A stretch of DNA of 64,000 nt, from contig NZ_JACHML010000001.1 of assembly GCF_014208045.1 (NCBI RefSeq), forward strand, positions 992,001 through 1,056,000. The letters are read 5' to 3'. This document shows positions 46,371-54,487 of this stretch, one piece after another. Every line of letters starts with the position of its first letter. The first letter of the stretch is position 1. A model generated the notes under the pieces. That model was not told the origin of the DNA. It was given only the letters and a program-made list of their open reading frames with translations, and searched no databases. Position numbers and translations under genes: made by a program. Source of the stretch: Microbacterium thalassium. Its GTDB lineage: Bacteria; Actinomycetota; Actinomycetes; Actinomycetales; Microbacteriaceae.

Positions 46371-47243
46371 TCACTCTCCGGTGGTGAACGCGCGCGCCCA
46401 GTCGGCGGTGGCGAGCAGTCCGCCGAACGTGTACATGTGCAGCTTGACCGAGCCGGAGGCCTCGTCGGCCTCGAGCAGCGCGGCGAGGTCGCTCACGAAC
46501 CGGTCGGGGCCCGCGGTCCCCATCAGGTTGGTCAGCGAGAAGCCGTACTTCTTCACGATCATCGCGTTCGCTCCGACGCCGAACCGGCGGGCGAAGTTGA
46601 TCAGCCGCTTGATGCCGGCGGGGCCGGGCGTGCCGATGCGGATGGTCGCGTCGATGTCGCGGGCGCGGACGGCGTCGATCCACGACATGACCGGGTCGGT
46701 GTCGAACGCGAACTGCGTCAGGATCGTGCAGTCGAGGTTCTGCTCCTTGAGCGAGGCGACCTTGTCGTCGAGATGGCGCCACAGCACGTCGGTCTCGATG
46801 TCGGGGTGCCCCTCGGGGTAGCCGGCGATCGAGACCTCCTTGACCCCGTACTGCTGCAGGATCCCGGTCTGGATGACGCTCAGCGAGTCCGGGTAGGGAC
46901 CCTCGGGCTCTGCGGGGTCGCCGCCGACGGCGAAGACGTGCTCGGTGGCCCCGACCTCCTGCAGGCGGCCGAGGAACTCCTCGAGCTGGGCCTGGCTGCC
47001 GATGCGGCGCGCGGAGATGTGCGGGACGGGGGTGAACCCGAGATCCTTCACGGCCTTGGATGCGGCCACGCGCATGTCGAGATCCTCGTTCCCGAGGAAC
47101 GTCACGTTGATCTTCGTCCCGGCGGGGATCGCGTGCGCGGCCTCCTGCAGGCCGGGGACGTCCTTGCCTGTCATCTCGAGCGAGAAGCCTTCGACGAGCT
47201 CGATGGCGGCGGCGGTGTGCGGGACGTGAGCGGTGCTGGTCAC
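46371..47243 (-). CDS. metF: Methylenetetrahydrofolate reductase (MetF-type)
   Basis: This 290-aa TIM-barrel flavoprotein of the MetF family shows SLEMTGKDVPGLQ near residue 22, the conserved PHISAR near 75, AVGGDPAEPEGPYPDSLSVI near 107 and TQFAFDTDPVMSWID near 183. In biosynthesis it makes 5-methyl-THF. Here, in an operon with an O-demethylase, the likely direction is oxidation of 5-methyl-THF to 5,10-methylene-THF, as proposed for the metF beside ligM in Sphingobium. GTG 47243 has GAAGGGG 8 nt upstream. It is the first gene of the metF-purU-demethylase operon and has a clear promoter. A FolD-type enzyme for the middle step is not in the window. Confidence 0.88.
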   Translation of the reverse strand: MTSTAHVPHTAAAIELVEGFSLEMTGKDVPGLQEAAHAIPAGTKINVTFLGNEDLDMRVAASKAVKDLGFTPVPHISARRIGSQAQLEEFLGRLQEVGATEHVFAVGGDPAEPEGPYPDSLSVIQTGILQQYGVKEVSIAGYPEGHPDIETDVLWRHLDDKVASLKEQNLDCTILTQFAFDTDPVMSWIDAVRARDIDATIRIGTPGPAGIKRLINFARRFGVGANAMIVKKYGFSLTNLMGTAGPDRFVSDLAALLEADEASGSVKLHMYTFGGLLATADWARAFTTGE

Positions 47244-47295
47244 TGGTGGGACCCCTTCGTTCTCAGCCGGAGCGCCTCGTTGCGCTTCCGAGATC

Positions 47296-47324
47296 AGAAT
47301 ACCTATGCACATAGGGAATGTCCA
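47296..47324 (-). promoter_or_regulatory. Promoter of the metF operon with palindromic spacer
   Basis: On the minus strand TGGACA (47319-47324) and TATTCT (47296-47301) are exactly 17 bp apart, 53 bp upstream of the metF start. The spacer contains the perfect palindrome CCTATG-CA-CATAGG (47302-47315). CATAGGGAA is repeated 13 bp apart. A regulator bound here would lie between the -10 and -35 elements. Confidence 0.65.
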
Positions 47325-47390
47325 TAGGGAAACCCGACTCGGTTCGGTCTGCCGTCAGTATCGGCTCCGGCGGTCGGTCGCCGCGGCTCC

Positions 47391-47409
47391 GATTCCGCTG
47401 ATCGGAACC
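47391..47409. promoter_or_regulatory. IclR-type box upstream of the metF operon
   Basis: GATTCC-gctgatc-GGAACC has the same arms and 7-nt spacer as the boxes at 9355-9373 and 10845-10863, with one mismatch between its arms. It lies about 67 bp upstream of the metF -35 element, a place that suits activation, and 6 bp before the end of the neighbouring monooxygenase gene. Confidence 0.55.
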
Positions 47410-47414
47410 GCCGG

Positions 47415-48716
47415 TCAGGGATGCAGCTCCGCCCCGATGCGCTCGCGCAGGGTGTCGCCGCGGTAGTCGTCCTGGAAGTAGCCCCGCTCCTGCAGTTCAG
47501 GCACGAGCAGCGTGAGCATCGCGTCCATGCCGTGCGGAACGCTCGGCGGATTGAGGTTGAACCCGTCCGCGGCGCGAGCCTCGAACCACTCGATGAGCGA
47601 GTCGGCGACGGTCGCCGGCGTTCCGACGATCCAGCGGTGGCCGTGCCCGCGCGACAGCGCCACCATGAACTCGCGCACCGTCATCTCGGCGGCCATCCTG
47701 CTGTAGAGGGTCTTGAAGCGCGCGTCGCGGTGCGGGCCGTCGACGATGCGGTCGGCCGGGATGCGGTCGTCGAGGTCGAGGTCGTCGACGGATGCGCCGA
47801 GGACGCGGGCGACGGTGGCGCGGCCGCTGACCTCGTCGACGCAGCGGGCGAGTTCGTCGGCGTGCTCCCGGGCCTCGGCGAGCGTCGGGGCGACAACCGG
47901 CATGACGCCCGGCAGGATCTTGACCTTCTCGGGGTCGCGCCCGTTCGCGGCCACCCGGCGCTTGAAGTCGGCGTAGAACTCGATCGACTTCTCCCTGTCG
48001 GGCTGCGCGGTGTAGATCGCGTCGGCGAAGCGCGCCCCGAGCGTCTTGCCCGCCTCGGACTGCCCCGCCTGCACCAGCAGGGGCCGGCCCTGCGGCGGGC
48101 GGGGCATGTTCAGCGCCCCCTGCACCTGGAAGAACTCGCCGACGTGATCGATGTCGCGGATGCGGTCGCTCTCGACCCACCTTCCGCCCGCGCGGTCGTT
48201 GATGATCGCGTCCGGTGCCCAGCTGTCCCAGAGCTTGAGCACCACTTCGGTGAACTCGGTGGCGCGCCGGTAGCGGGTCTCGGGGTCGGGCAGCTGCTCC
48301 ATGCCGAAGTTGCGCTGGCCCATCACGGAGGTGACGATGTTCCATCCGGCCCGGCCGTCGCTGAGCAGGTCGAGCCCCGCGAACTGCCGTGCGGCGTTGT
48401 ACGGCTCGGAGAACGTGGTCGACATCGTGCCCATGAGGCCGATCTTCTCGGTGTGGCCGCTCAGGGCGCTCATCACCGAGATCGGCTCGTGCACGGCGGT
48501 GCCCAGGTTCGCGTTCGCCCGCACGGGGCCGGCATCCTGGCTGTCGGCGAAGAACACCGCGTGGAGCTTGGCCGCCTCGGCCGCCTTCGCCATGTCGCGG
48601 ATGAGGCCGAGTCGTCCGATCTCCTCGGAGCGGCTGTCCGGCAGTCGCCATGCCCCGCTGTGATAGCCGAAGCTCAGCATGAACATGGTCAGGACCATCT
48701 GGCGTGTGCCGCTCAT
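47415..48716 (-). CDS. FMN-dependent monooxygenase, NtaA/SnaA/DszA family (luciferase-like), copy 1
   Basis: This 433-aa two-component flavin monooxygenase opens with the family pattern MVLTMFMLSFGYHSGAWR and has AAEAAKLHAVFFADSQ near residue 48 and GRAGWNIVTSVMG near 125. The C-terminal SVPHGMDAMLTLLVPELQ motif is also present. These enzymes use FMNH2 from a partner reductase to open C-N, C-S or ring bonds (nitrilotriacetate, dibenzothiophene sulfone, pristinamycin). The reductase gene follows upstream in the same operon. A paralogue lies at 49280-50635. The substrate is unknown; no sulfur or nitrogen assimilation genes flank it. Confidence 0.85.
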   Translation of the reverse strand: MSGTRQMVLTMFMLSFGYHSGAWRLPDSRSEEIGRLGLIRDMAKAAEAAKLHAVFFADSQDAGPVRANANLGTAVHEPISVMSALSGHTEKIGLMGTMSTTFSEPYNAARQFAGLDLLSDGRAGWNIVTSVMGQRNFGMEQLPDPETRYRRATEFTEVVLKLWDSWAPDAIINDRAGGRWVESDRIRDIDHVGEFFQVQGALNMPRPPQGRPLLVQAGQSEAGKTLGARFADAIYTAQPDREKSIEFYADFKRRVAANGRDPEKVKILPGVMPVVAPTLAEAREHADELARCVDEVSGRATVARVLGASVDDLDLDDRIPADRIVDGPHRDARFKTLYSRMAAEMTVREFMVALSRGHGHRWIVGTPATVADSLIEWFEARAADGFNLNPPSVPHGMDAMLTLLVPELQERGYFQDDYRGDTLRERIGAELHP

Positions 48717-48728
48717 GCGCGGCTCCTC

Positions 48729-49223
48729 TCACTCGTCGGCATCGGCGTCGATGCTCCGGTATCCGCCCCGGTAGTAGAGGAGGGGCCGCAGGCCCTCCGC
48801 CCGGTCGAGCCTCGTGACGCGGCCGATCACGATGACGTGGTCGCCGGCTTCGTGCTCGGCCCACAGCTCGCAGTCGACCCACATCAGCGCGTCGTCCAGC
48901 AGCGGGTTCCCGACCGAGCTCGGCGTCCAGTCGATCCCCGCCCACTTGTCGGCTCCGCGACGCGCGAACTGCGCCGAGACGTGGCGCTGCCCCTCCGACA
49001 GGACGTTGACGGCGAATCCGCCGGTCTCGCGGATGCGGGGGTACGAGGTGGAGGACGCCATGACGCTGAAGGACACCAGCGGGGGATCGAGCGACACGCT
49101 GGAGAACGACTGGCACGTGAAGCCGACGGGACCGGCGCCGTCGGTCGCCGTCACGATCGTGATGCCGGAGGCGAAGCGCCCGAGCGTGTCGCGGAAGTGC
49201 GCCTCATCGACCTGCGTCGTCAT
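48729..49223 (-). CDS. Flavin reductase (HpaC/NtaB-like) for the two monooxygenases
   Basis: This 164-aa short flavin reductase has the pattern LGRFASGITIVTATDGAGPV near residue 14, FTCQSFSSVSLDPPLVSFSV near 35 and NVLSEGQ near 72. It would reduce FMN or FAD with NAD(P)H and supply the luciferase-like monooxygenases on either side of it. ATG 49223 has GGGAGG 6 nt upstream. Its position between copy 1 and copy 2 suggests that one reductase serves both. Confidence 0.85.
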   Translation of the reverse strand: MTTQVDEAHFRDTLGRFASGITIVTATDGAGPVGFTCQSFSSVSLDPPLVSFSVMASSTSYPRIRETGGFAVNVLSEGQRHVSAQFARRGADKWAGIDWTPSSVGNPLLDDALMWVDCELWAEHEAGDHVIVIGRVTRLDRAEGLRPLLYYRGGYRSIDADADE

Positions 49224-49279
49224 CGCGTCCTCCCAGGCGGCGGGGAAGCCGGTCTCGGCGAGGCCGGGTGCGCAGGGGA

Positions 49280-50635
49280 TCATCCCGCGTCCCCCGCGAG
49301 GGCCGGAACCTGCAGCCGCCTGCCCGTGGGCCGCGGCAGCCCCATCCGCTCCCGGAGCGTGTCTCCGGAGTACTCCGTCTGGAAGTAGCCCCGCTCCTGC
49401 AGCTCCGGCACCAGCAGGTCGAGCATGTTGCGCATCCCGACGGGGATGCTGGGCGGGTCGAGGTTGAACCCGTCGCACGCTCCGTCCTCGAACCAGTCGA
49501 TCATGCTGTCGGCGACCTCGCCGGGCGACCCGATGAGGATGCGGTGGCCGCCCGCCCGCGCGAAGTCGACGATCATCTCGCGCACGGTCCGCTTCTCGTC
49601 GACCGCCATGCGCCGCCACGTCTCCCAGCGGGAGTTGTTCCCGGGGTTCACCGCGAACCGCTCGGCCGGGATCGCCTCGTCGGCGTCGAGGTCGGCGACC
49701 GAGAACCCGACGGCCGCGCCGAGGCGGCGACGGCCGGCGTCCAGGTCGATGTAGCCGGCCAGCTCGCGCGAGAGCTCCTCGGCCTCGCTCGCGGTCTCGG
49801 CGACGATCGGCACGACGCCGGGGAGCACCTTCAGATCGTGCGGATCTCGCCCCGCCGCAGCCGCGATCTCGCGCACGCCGTCGGCGTACGCGCGCGCCGC
49901 GCGCTTGTCGGACTGCGCGGTGTAGATCGCGTCGGCGACCGTGCCGCCCAGACGCATCCCCGGCGCCGACTGCCCCGCCTGGAAGAGCACCGGATGCCCC
50001 TGCGGGGGACGCATCATGTTGAGGGCCCCCGCGACGCGGAAGTGCGCGCCGCTGTGATCGATGTCGACGATGCCCTCGGTGCGCGCCCACTGCCCGGACA
50101 CGCGATCGGCGATGACGGTGTCGTCGGTCCAGCTGTCCCACAGGGCGCCCACGACATCGACGAACTCCGCGGCCTTGTCGTACCGCGCCTCGGGGGAGGG
50201 CATGGCGTCGAGGCCGAAGTTCTGCGCCCCGCCGAACAGCGATGTGACGATGTTCCACCCGACCCGGCCGCCCGAGAGCCGGTCGAGCCCCGCGAACTGC
50301 CGCGCGGCGTTGTACGGCTCGAAGAAGCTGGTCGACAGCGATCCGACGAGGCCGATCTTGTCGGTGACCCCGATGAGCGCCCCGATCGACGAGATCGGCT
50401 CGTACAGGCCGGTGTTGCGGATGTTGTTGTCACGGATCGTGCCGACGTCGACGCCGTCGCCGAAGAAGACGGCGTGCAGCTTCGCCGCCTCGGCGGCGCG
50501 CGCCATGTCGGCGATCAGGTCGAGCGAGCCGACGTCCTCGATGCGGCTGCGCGGGTCGCGCCAGCTGTCGATCTGGAATCCCGTCGTGAGCATGAACATC
50601 GTGAGGATCATGCGTCGATCCGGTCGCGTGGCCAT
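49280..50635 (-). CDS. FMN-dependent monooxygenase, NtaA/SnaA/DszA family, copy 2
   Basis: This 451-aa paralogue of copy 1 has MILTMFMLTTGFQIDSWR at the start, AAEAAKLHAVFFGDG near residue 50, GRVGWNIVTSLFGG near 125 and SIPVGMRNMLDLLVPELQ near the end. The two copies clearly share ancestry but are diverged along their length. ATG 50635 is chosen because GGAGGC lies just upstream; ATG 50647 would add four residues. A perfect MarR-type palindrome 37 bp upstream suggests control by the adjacent MarR protein. Confidence 0.85.
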   Translation of the reverse strand: MATRPDRRMILTMFMLTTGFQIDSWRDPRSRIEDVGSLDLIADMARAAEAAKLHAVFFGDGVDVGTIRDNNIRNTGLYEPISSIGALIGVTDKIGLVGSLSTSFFEPYNAARQFAGLDRLSGGRVGWNIVTSLFGGAQNFGLDAMPSPEARYDKAAEFVDVVGALWDSWTDDTVIADRVSGQWARTEGIVDIDHSGAHFRVAGALNMMRPPQGHPVLFQAGQSAPGMRLGGTVADAIYTAQSDKRAARAYADGVREIAAAAGRDPHDLKVLPGVVPIVAETASEAEELSRELAGYIDLDAGRRRLGAAVGFSVADLDADEAIPAERFAVNPGNNSRWETWRRMAVDEKRTVREMIVDFARAGGHRILIGSPGEVADSMIDWFEDGACDGFNLDPPSIPVGMRNMLDLLVPELQERGYFQTEYSGDTLRERMGLPRPTGRRLQVPALAGDAG

Positions 50636-50671
50636 CGCCGCCTCCATCGTGTCGCCGTCGAACGCGAAAAC

Positions 50672-50687
50672 AGTAACATTTGTTACT
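50672..50687. promoter_or_regulatory. MarR-type operator AGTAACA-TT-TGTTACT
   Basis: A perfect 7-2-7 palindrome in an AT-rich patch between the MarR gene stop and the start of monooxygenase copy 2. It is the most likely binding site of the MarR protein at 50730-51188. Confidence 0.6.
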
Positions 50688-50729
50688 AAATACGGCGAGC
50701 GCCTCTTCCAGGTCGCGGAAGCGGTCGTC

Positions 50730-51188
50730 TCAGAGCCGCTGCTGGGCGCTCTCGACCACCCGGTCGAGATACCCGACGAAGGCCTCGAACTCGGATGCCG
50801 TGAGCGTCGACATGACCGATCGCACATCGTGCCGGGCGTACGGGACGAGCGACGCGAACGTCCCCGCTCCGCTCTCGGTGGCCTCGAGCAGCTGGCGGCG
50901 CGAATCGGCCGGATCCGCCCTCGAGGCGATGAACCCCTTCGACCGCAGCACCTGCACCGCGCGGCTGACGTGCATGGGCGTGAAGGCGGTCGCCACGCTG
51001 ATCTCGGCCGCGGTGGTCCCCGGCTCCTGCACGATCTGGGCGAGCACCCGCCACTCGGCGTGAGAGAGCCCGACCTTCGCGGCGTGCTCCTGGACGAAGG
51101 GGCGGCTCAGCAGCTGGCTGAGCCGGTGCACCTGCGCCGCGAGCCGCAGCTCGGCCGCCCCGCGTGCATCCTCTGCGTCATCGGGCAT
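50730..51188 (-). CDS. MarR-family regulator of the monooxygenase operon
   Basis: This 152-aa winged-helix protein has the recognition helix region SVATAFTPMHVSRAVQVLRS near residue 66 and the wing RADPADSRRQLL. It lies 94 bp upstream of monooxygenase copy 2 on the same strand, with a perfect palindrome in between. Repression of the monooxygenase-reductase operon is the likely role. The overlapping plus-strand frames in this region lack a start signal and are shadows. Confidence 0.8.
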   Translation of the reverse strand: MPDDAEDARGAAELRLAAQVHRLSQLLSRPFVQEHAAKVGLSHAEWRVLAQIVQEPGTTAAEISVATAFTPMHVSRAVQVLRSKGFIASRADPADSRRQLLEATESGAGTFASLVPYARHDVRSVMSTLTASEFEAFVGYLDRVVESAQQRL

Positions 51189-51221
51189 GCGTCGATCCTG
51201 GCACGAGGCCGACGTCGGGGC

Positions 51222-51776
51222 TCAGCCGTCGTGGTCGTGGTCGTGGATCGGGGACTGCGCGAGCGCGCGCTCGACGATCTGGATGTCGCGCAGCTCTTCG
51301 AGCATGCGGTGCAGCAGGGCGTTGAGCTGCTCGACATCGCTCTCGCTCACGTGCGAGAGGATCAGCTCCTGGCCGCGCATCGACACCGGCAGCATCTCGC
51401 TGTGGAGGTCGGCACCGCCTGCCGACAGGTACAGCGGCCGGGAGCCGCGGGGGCCGTCCGACAGGACGAGGAGACCGCGCTCGACCAGCACGCTCACGCT
51501 CTTGGAGACGATCGCCTTGTTGACGACGAGGAACTCCGAGATCTCGGTCGCCGATGCGCCGGGACGGCTGGCGAGGGCAGAGATCACGCGCCACTCGTTC
51601 GTGCCGAGCCCGAACCGACGGCGCAGCTCATGGGATTCGCGCCAGACCAGAGCGTTGGACAGGAGCGCGAGGAGGCGCGGCGTGAACGCGTCCGGGTCGA
51701 GGGCGTTGTGGAGCGGCTCGACGACCGTTCCGTGGGGAAGGGGTGGTCGAGCGGTCCCGTCGGCGTCGATGGCCAT
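51222..51776 (-). CDS. MarR-family regulator with His/Asp-rich C-terminal tail
   Basis: This 184-aa protein has a MarR winged helix (EFLVVNKAIVSKSVSVLVER near residue 80) and extra residues at both ends compared with the usual 140-150. The C-terminus reads IHDHDHDG, a possible metal-binding tail. The ATG has AAAGGAGC upstream. It precedes the MarR gene at 50730 by 33 bp and follows the aldehyde dehydrogenase gene by 91 bp on the same strand. Its target could be the divergent 53.4-kb promoter or the aldehyde dehydrogenase gene. Confidence 0.8.
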   Translation of the reverse strand: MAIDADGTARPPLPHGTVVEPLHNALDPDAFTPRLLALLSNALVWRESHELRRRFGLGTNEWRVISALASRPGASATEISEFLVVNKAIVSKSVSVLVERGLLVLSDGPRGSRPLYLSAGGADLHSEMLPVSMRGQELILSHVSESDVEQLNALLHRMLEELRDIQIVERALAQSPIHDHDHDG

Positions 51777-51867
51777 GCCGCTCCTTTCGGTGGGACGAGT
51801 CTGTCAGACGCGAACGGGGCCCCATGCTCGCGCGGGCGAGCACAGGACCCCGTCGGGTGACAGGGCG

Positions 51868-53367
51868 TCAGTGGGCCATGCCCGCCAGCGCCTCGGGGTC
51901 GATGGTCGCGATCGAGCGGGTGTCCTGGAAGGCGCGGACGCCCTCGATGCCCTGCTCGCGGCCGATGCCGGACTGCTTCATGCCGCCGAACGGTGCGCGC
52001 AGGTCCAGTCGGGTGGCGCCGTGGTCGTTGACCCAGACGTACCCGCAGACCAGCTGCGATCCGACGCGGTTGGCCGCCTCGGGCGAGTCGGTCCACACCG
52101 ATCCGCACAGCCCGCCCCACGTGTCGTTGGCCAGTCGCACGGCTTCCTCTTCGGTGTCGAAGGGGATGACAGGGATGACCGGGCCGAACTGCTCCTGGGT
52201 GACCACGCGCAGGTTCACGTCGGGGTCGACCACGATCGCCGGCCGCAGGAAGTTGCCGCCCGCCAGCTCGCCCCCCGGGAGCTGGCCGTACTCGCGCACG
52301 TCGGCGCCGGCGTCCTTGGCCTCCTGGATGATCTCCTCCACGAACGCCTTCTGCGCCGGCTGGTGCAGCGGCCCCATCGTGGTTCCCTCGTCCAGCCCGT
52401 ACCCGATCACGGCCTTGTCCAGACGCGCCGCGAGCCCGTCGACGACCTCGTCCATGCGCGACCGGTGCACGTAGACGCGCTTGGCGTTCATGCAGATCTG
52501 GCCGGTGGTGTCGAAGATCGCGGCGTACAGACGGTCCAGGTGGGTGTCGTCGATGACGGCGTCTTCGAGGAAGACCGCCGCGTCGTTGCCGCCCAGCTCC
52601 AGCGTCACGCGGGTGAGGGTCTTGGAGGCCATCTCCATCATGCGCTTGCCGCCGTTGACGGATCCGGTGAAGCAGACCTTGGCGATGTCGGTGTTCTGGA
52701 TCAGACCCGACATGTTCTCGTCCTTGCCGGTCACGACGTTCAGCACGCCCGGCGGCAGCTTCTCGGCCACGCGCTGCACGACGCGGGTGGTGGCCAGCGG
52801 CGCCGAGGGCGGCGGCTTCACGATCGCGGTGTTGCCCGCCAGCAGCGCGTGCGGAAGAGCCGCGCCCAGGATCGCGATCGGCCAGTTGAACGGCACGATC
52901 ACCGTCACCACGCCCAGCGGCTGGTACGCCACCTCGGTCGAGACGGGGATGGCTCCCGGGATGACCGGAAGCGTGTGGCCCTTGTCGACCTCGTCGGCGA
53001 GCATGAGCGCCAGGTTCCAGCGGATCTCGAACACGAGGGCGTCGATCCAGCCCTCCATCCGGATCTTGCCGTTCTCCTGCGACAGGATCGCCGCGTCCTC
53101 GTCGCGGTCGTCCGCGATGCCGGCGATCGCCTCGGCCATCTTCGCCGCGCGCTCCTGCGCCGACAGCGCCGACCACGCCGGGAACGCCGCGTTCGCCGCC
53201 GCCACCGCGTCGGCGACGTCCTCGGCGGAAGCCGCCGCGGCCTCGCCGACGATGACGCCGGGCTTGCCGGGGTCCGCGATCTTCAGGGTGTCGGCGGTGA
53301 ATCGCTCCTCCCCGCCGATGAACAAGCCGGTCCGCACTCCCGCGGCCGTGCTCAGGGTGTCCGTCAT
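51868..53367 (-). CDS. Aldehyde dehydrogenase, probably aromatic-aldehyde oxidising (copy 2 of inverted pair)
   Basis: This 499-aa near-twin of the enzyme at 41774-43267 has the same NAD-site VIVPFNWPIAILG, base Glu in TLELGGND and catalytic Cys in TTGQICMNAKRV. The sequence identity extends to synonymous sites over long blocks, so the duplication is recent or kept uniform by gene conversion. ATG 53367 has AGAGGTG 8 nt upstream. The promoter region is shared with the split-transketolase operon on the other strand. That context suggests it oxidises the aldehyde that operon releases. Confidence 0.86.
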   Translation of the reverse strand: MTDTLSTAAGVRTGLFIGGEERFTADTLKIADPGKPGVIVGEAAAASAEDVADAVAAANAAFPAWSALSAQERAAKMAEAIAGIADDRDEDAAILSQENGKIRMEGWIDALVFEIRWNLALMLADEVDKGHTLPVIPGAIPVSTEVAYQPLGVVTVIVPFNWPIAILGAALPHALLAGNTAIVKPPPSAPLATTRVVQRVAEKLPPGVLNVVTGKDENMSGLIQNTDIAKVCFTGSVNGGKRMMEMASKTLTRVTLELGGNDAAVFLEDAVIDDTHLDRLYAAIFDTTGQICMNAKRVYVHRSRMDEVVDGLAARLDKAVIGYGLDEGTTMGPLHQPAQKAFVEEIIQEAKDAGADVREYGQLPGGELAGGNFLRPAIVVDPDVNLRVVTQEQFGPVIPVIPFDTEEEAVRLANDTWGGLCGSVWTDSPEAANRVGSQLVCGYVWVNDHGATRLDLRAPFGGMKQSGIGREQGIEGVRAFQDTRSIATIDPEALAGMAH

Positions 53368-53445
53368 CGAAATCGCACCTCTCTGTGTCTCTCGCGTCGA
53401 CTGCACCGTCGCCGCTTCTTCGAGCATCCCTCCGGTTGGGAGGTA

Positions 53446-53500
53446 TGTCAACAGGTTTAGAACTATTCCTGTTTACGGGTAAATCAGATTGTGCTAGCGT
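53446..53500. promoter_or_regulatory. Divergent promoter region of aldehyde dehydrogenase and transketolase operon
   Basis: Leftward -35 TTGACA is the complement of 53446-53451, with only a weak -10 (GATGCT). Rightward: TTTACG (53472-53477), 17-bp spacer, TAGCGT (53495-53500). Two inverted repeats overlap them: AACAGG-N12-CCTGTT (53450-53473) and TTTAC-GG-GTAAA (53472-53483). The second resembles a MarR-type operator. The rest of the 244-bp spacer shows no other structure. Confidence 0.55.
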
Positions 53501-53611
53501 CACTCCCGTCGCTCCGGTGCAGCAGCCGGGGCAGGACGAGCAAGTGTCGACGGAGACCTGCCCCTCGCAGCATCCGATCGGCCCTTCGTGAACTCAACGA
53601 GGAGGCAAGGG

Positions 53612-54487
53612 ATGGCAACGCACACCCTGGAGACGGCAGAGCGTCCGAGCGTCGAAGAGCTCGAGGACCTCGCGTTCGAACTGCGCACGAAGCTCCTGCA
53701 CCTGTGCGGGACGTACGAGGGAGCGGTGCACATCGGCGGAGACCTCTCCGCGGCCGACATCTTCACGGCCCTCTACCACTACGGACTGCGCGTCGACCCG
53801 GACGACATCGCCAACCCGGCCCGCGACCGGTTCGTGCTCAGCAAGGGCCACGCCGCCGTCTGCATGTACATCGCGATGGCGATGCGCGGGTTCTTCTCGT
53901 ACGACGGCATCGTCGAGACCTACGGCCAGCTCGACAGCGCCTACGGCATGCACCCGTGCAAGGTGCAGCTGCCCGGCGTCGAGTGCTCGACCGGCTCGCT
54001 CGGCCACGGTCTGCCCCTCGCAGTGGGCATGGCGCTCAGCGCCCGCCACCGTCGCGAGGACCACCGCGTCGTGTGCCTCCTCGGCGACGGCGAGACCGGT
54101 GAGGGGAGCGTCTGGGAGGCGGCGATGGCCGCCCGCAGCAACGAGCTCGGCAACCTGGTCGCCTTCATCGACCGCAACCGCCAGCTCATGACGAGCTTCG
54201 CCGAGGAGCGCGTCGTGTTCGAGCCCTACCCCGACAAGTGGCGCGCGTTCGGCTGGAACGTCGTCGAGGTCGACGGGCACGACATGGGGGCGCTCGTCGC
54301 GGCGATCGACGCGCTGCCGGCCACCGACAGCGACCGGCCCACGGTCGTCATCGCCGAGACCGTCAAGGGCAAGGGCGTCGACTTCATGGAGCACAACCTC
54401 GCGTGGCACGCGGGCTCTCTCGGCGCCGCCGACCTGGAGCGGGCCCTCGCCGCCCTCGAGTCCACCCGCAACAAGGAGAGCGTCTGA
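53612..54487 (+). CDS. Split transketolase, N-terminal (TPP-binding) subunit
   Basis: This 291-aa protein corresponds to the first domain of transketolase. It shows SKGHAAVCMYIAMAMRG near residue 75, GSLGHGLPLAVGMAL near 131 and the thiamine diphosphate motif GDGETGEGSVWEAAM, with the closing Asn in FIDRN near 188. With the subunit encoded next it would move a two-carbon ketol unit from a ketose to an aldehyde. Split transketolases often serve special catabolic routes rather than the pentose phosphate pathway. ATG 53612 has GAGGAGG upstream. It is the first gene of the operon. Confidence 0.88.
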   Translation: MATHTLETAERPSVEELEDLAFELRTKLLHLCGTYEGAVHIGGDLSAADIFTALYHYGLRVDPDDIANPARDRFVLSKGHAAVCMYIAMAMRGFFSYDGIVETYGQLDSAYGMHPCKVQLPGVECSTGSLGHGLPLAVGMALSARHRREDHRVVCLLGDGETGEGSVWEAAMAARSNELGNLVAFIDRNRQLMTSFAEERVVFEPYPDKWRAFGWNVVEVDGHDMGALVAAIDALPATDSDRPTVVIAETVKGKGVDFMEHNLAWHAGSLGAADLERALAALESTRNKESV

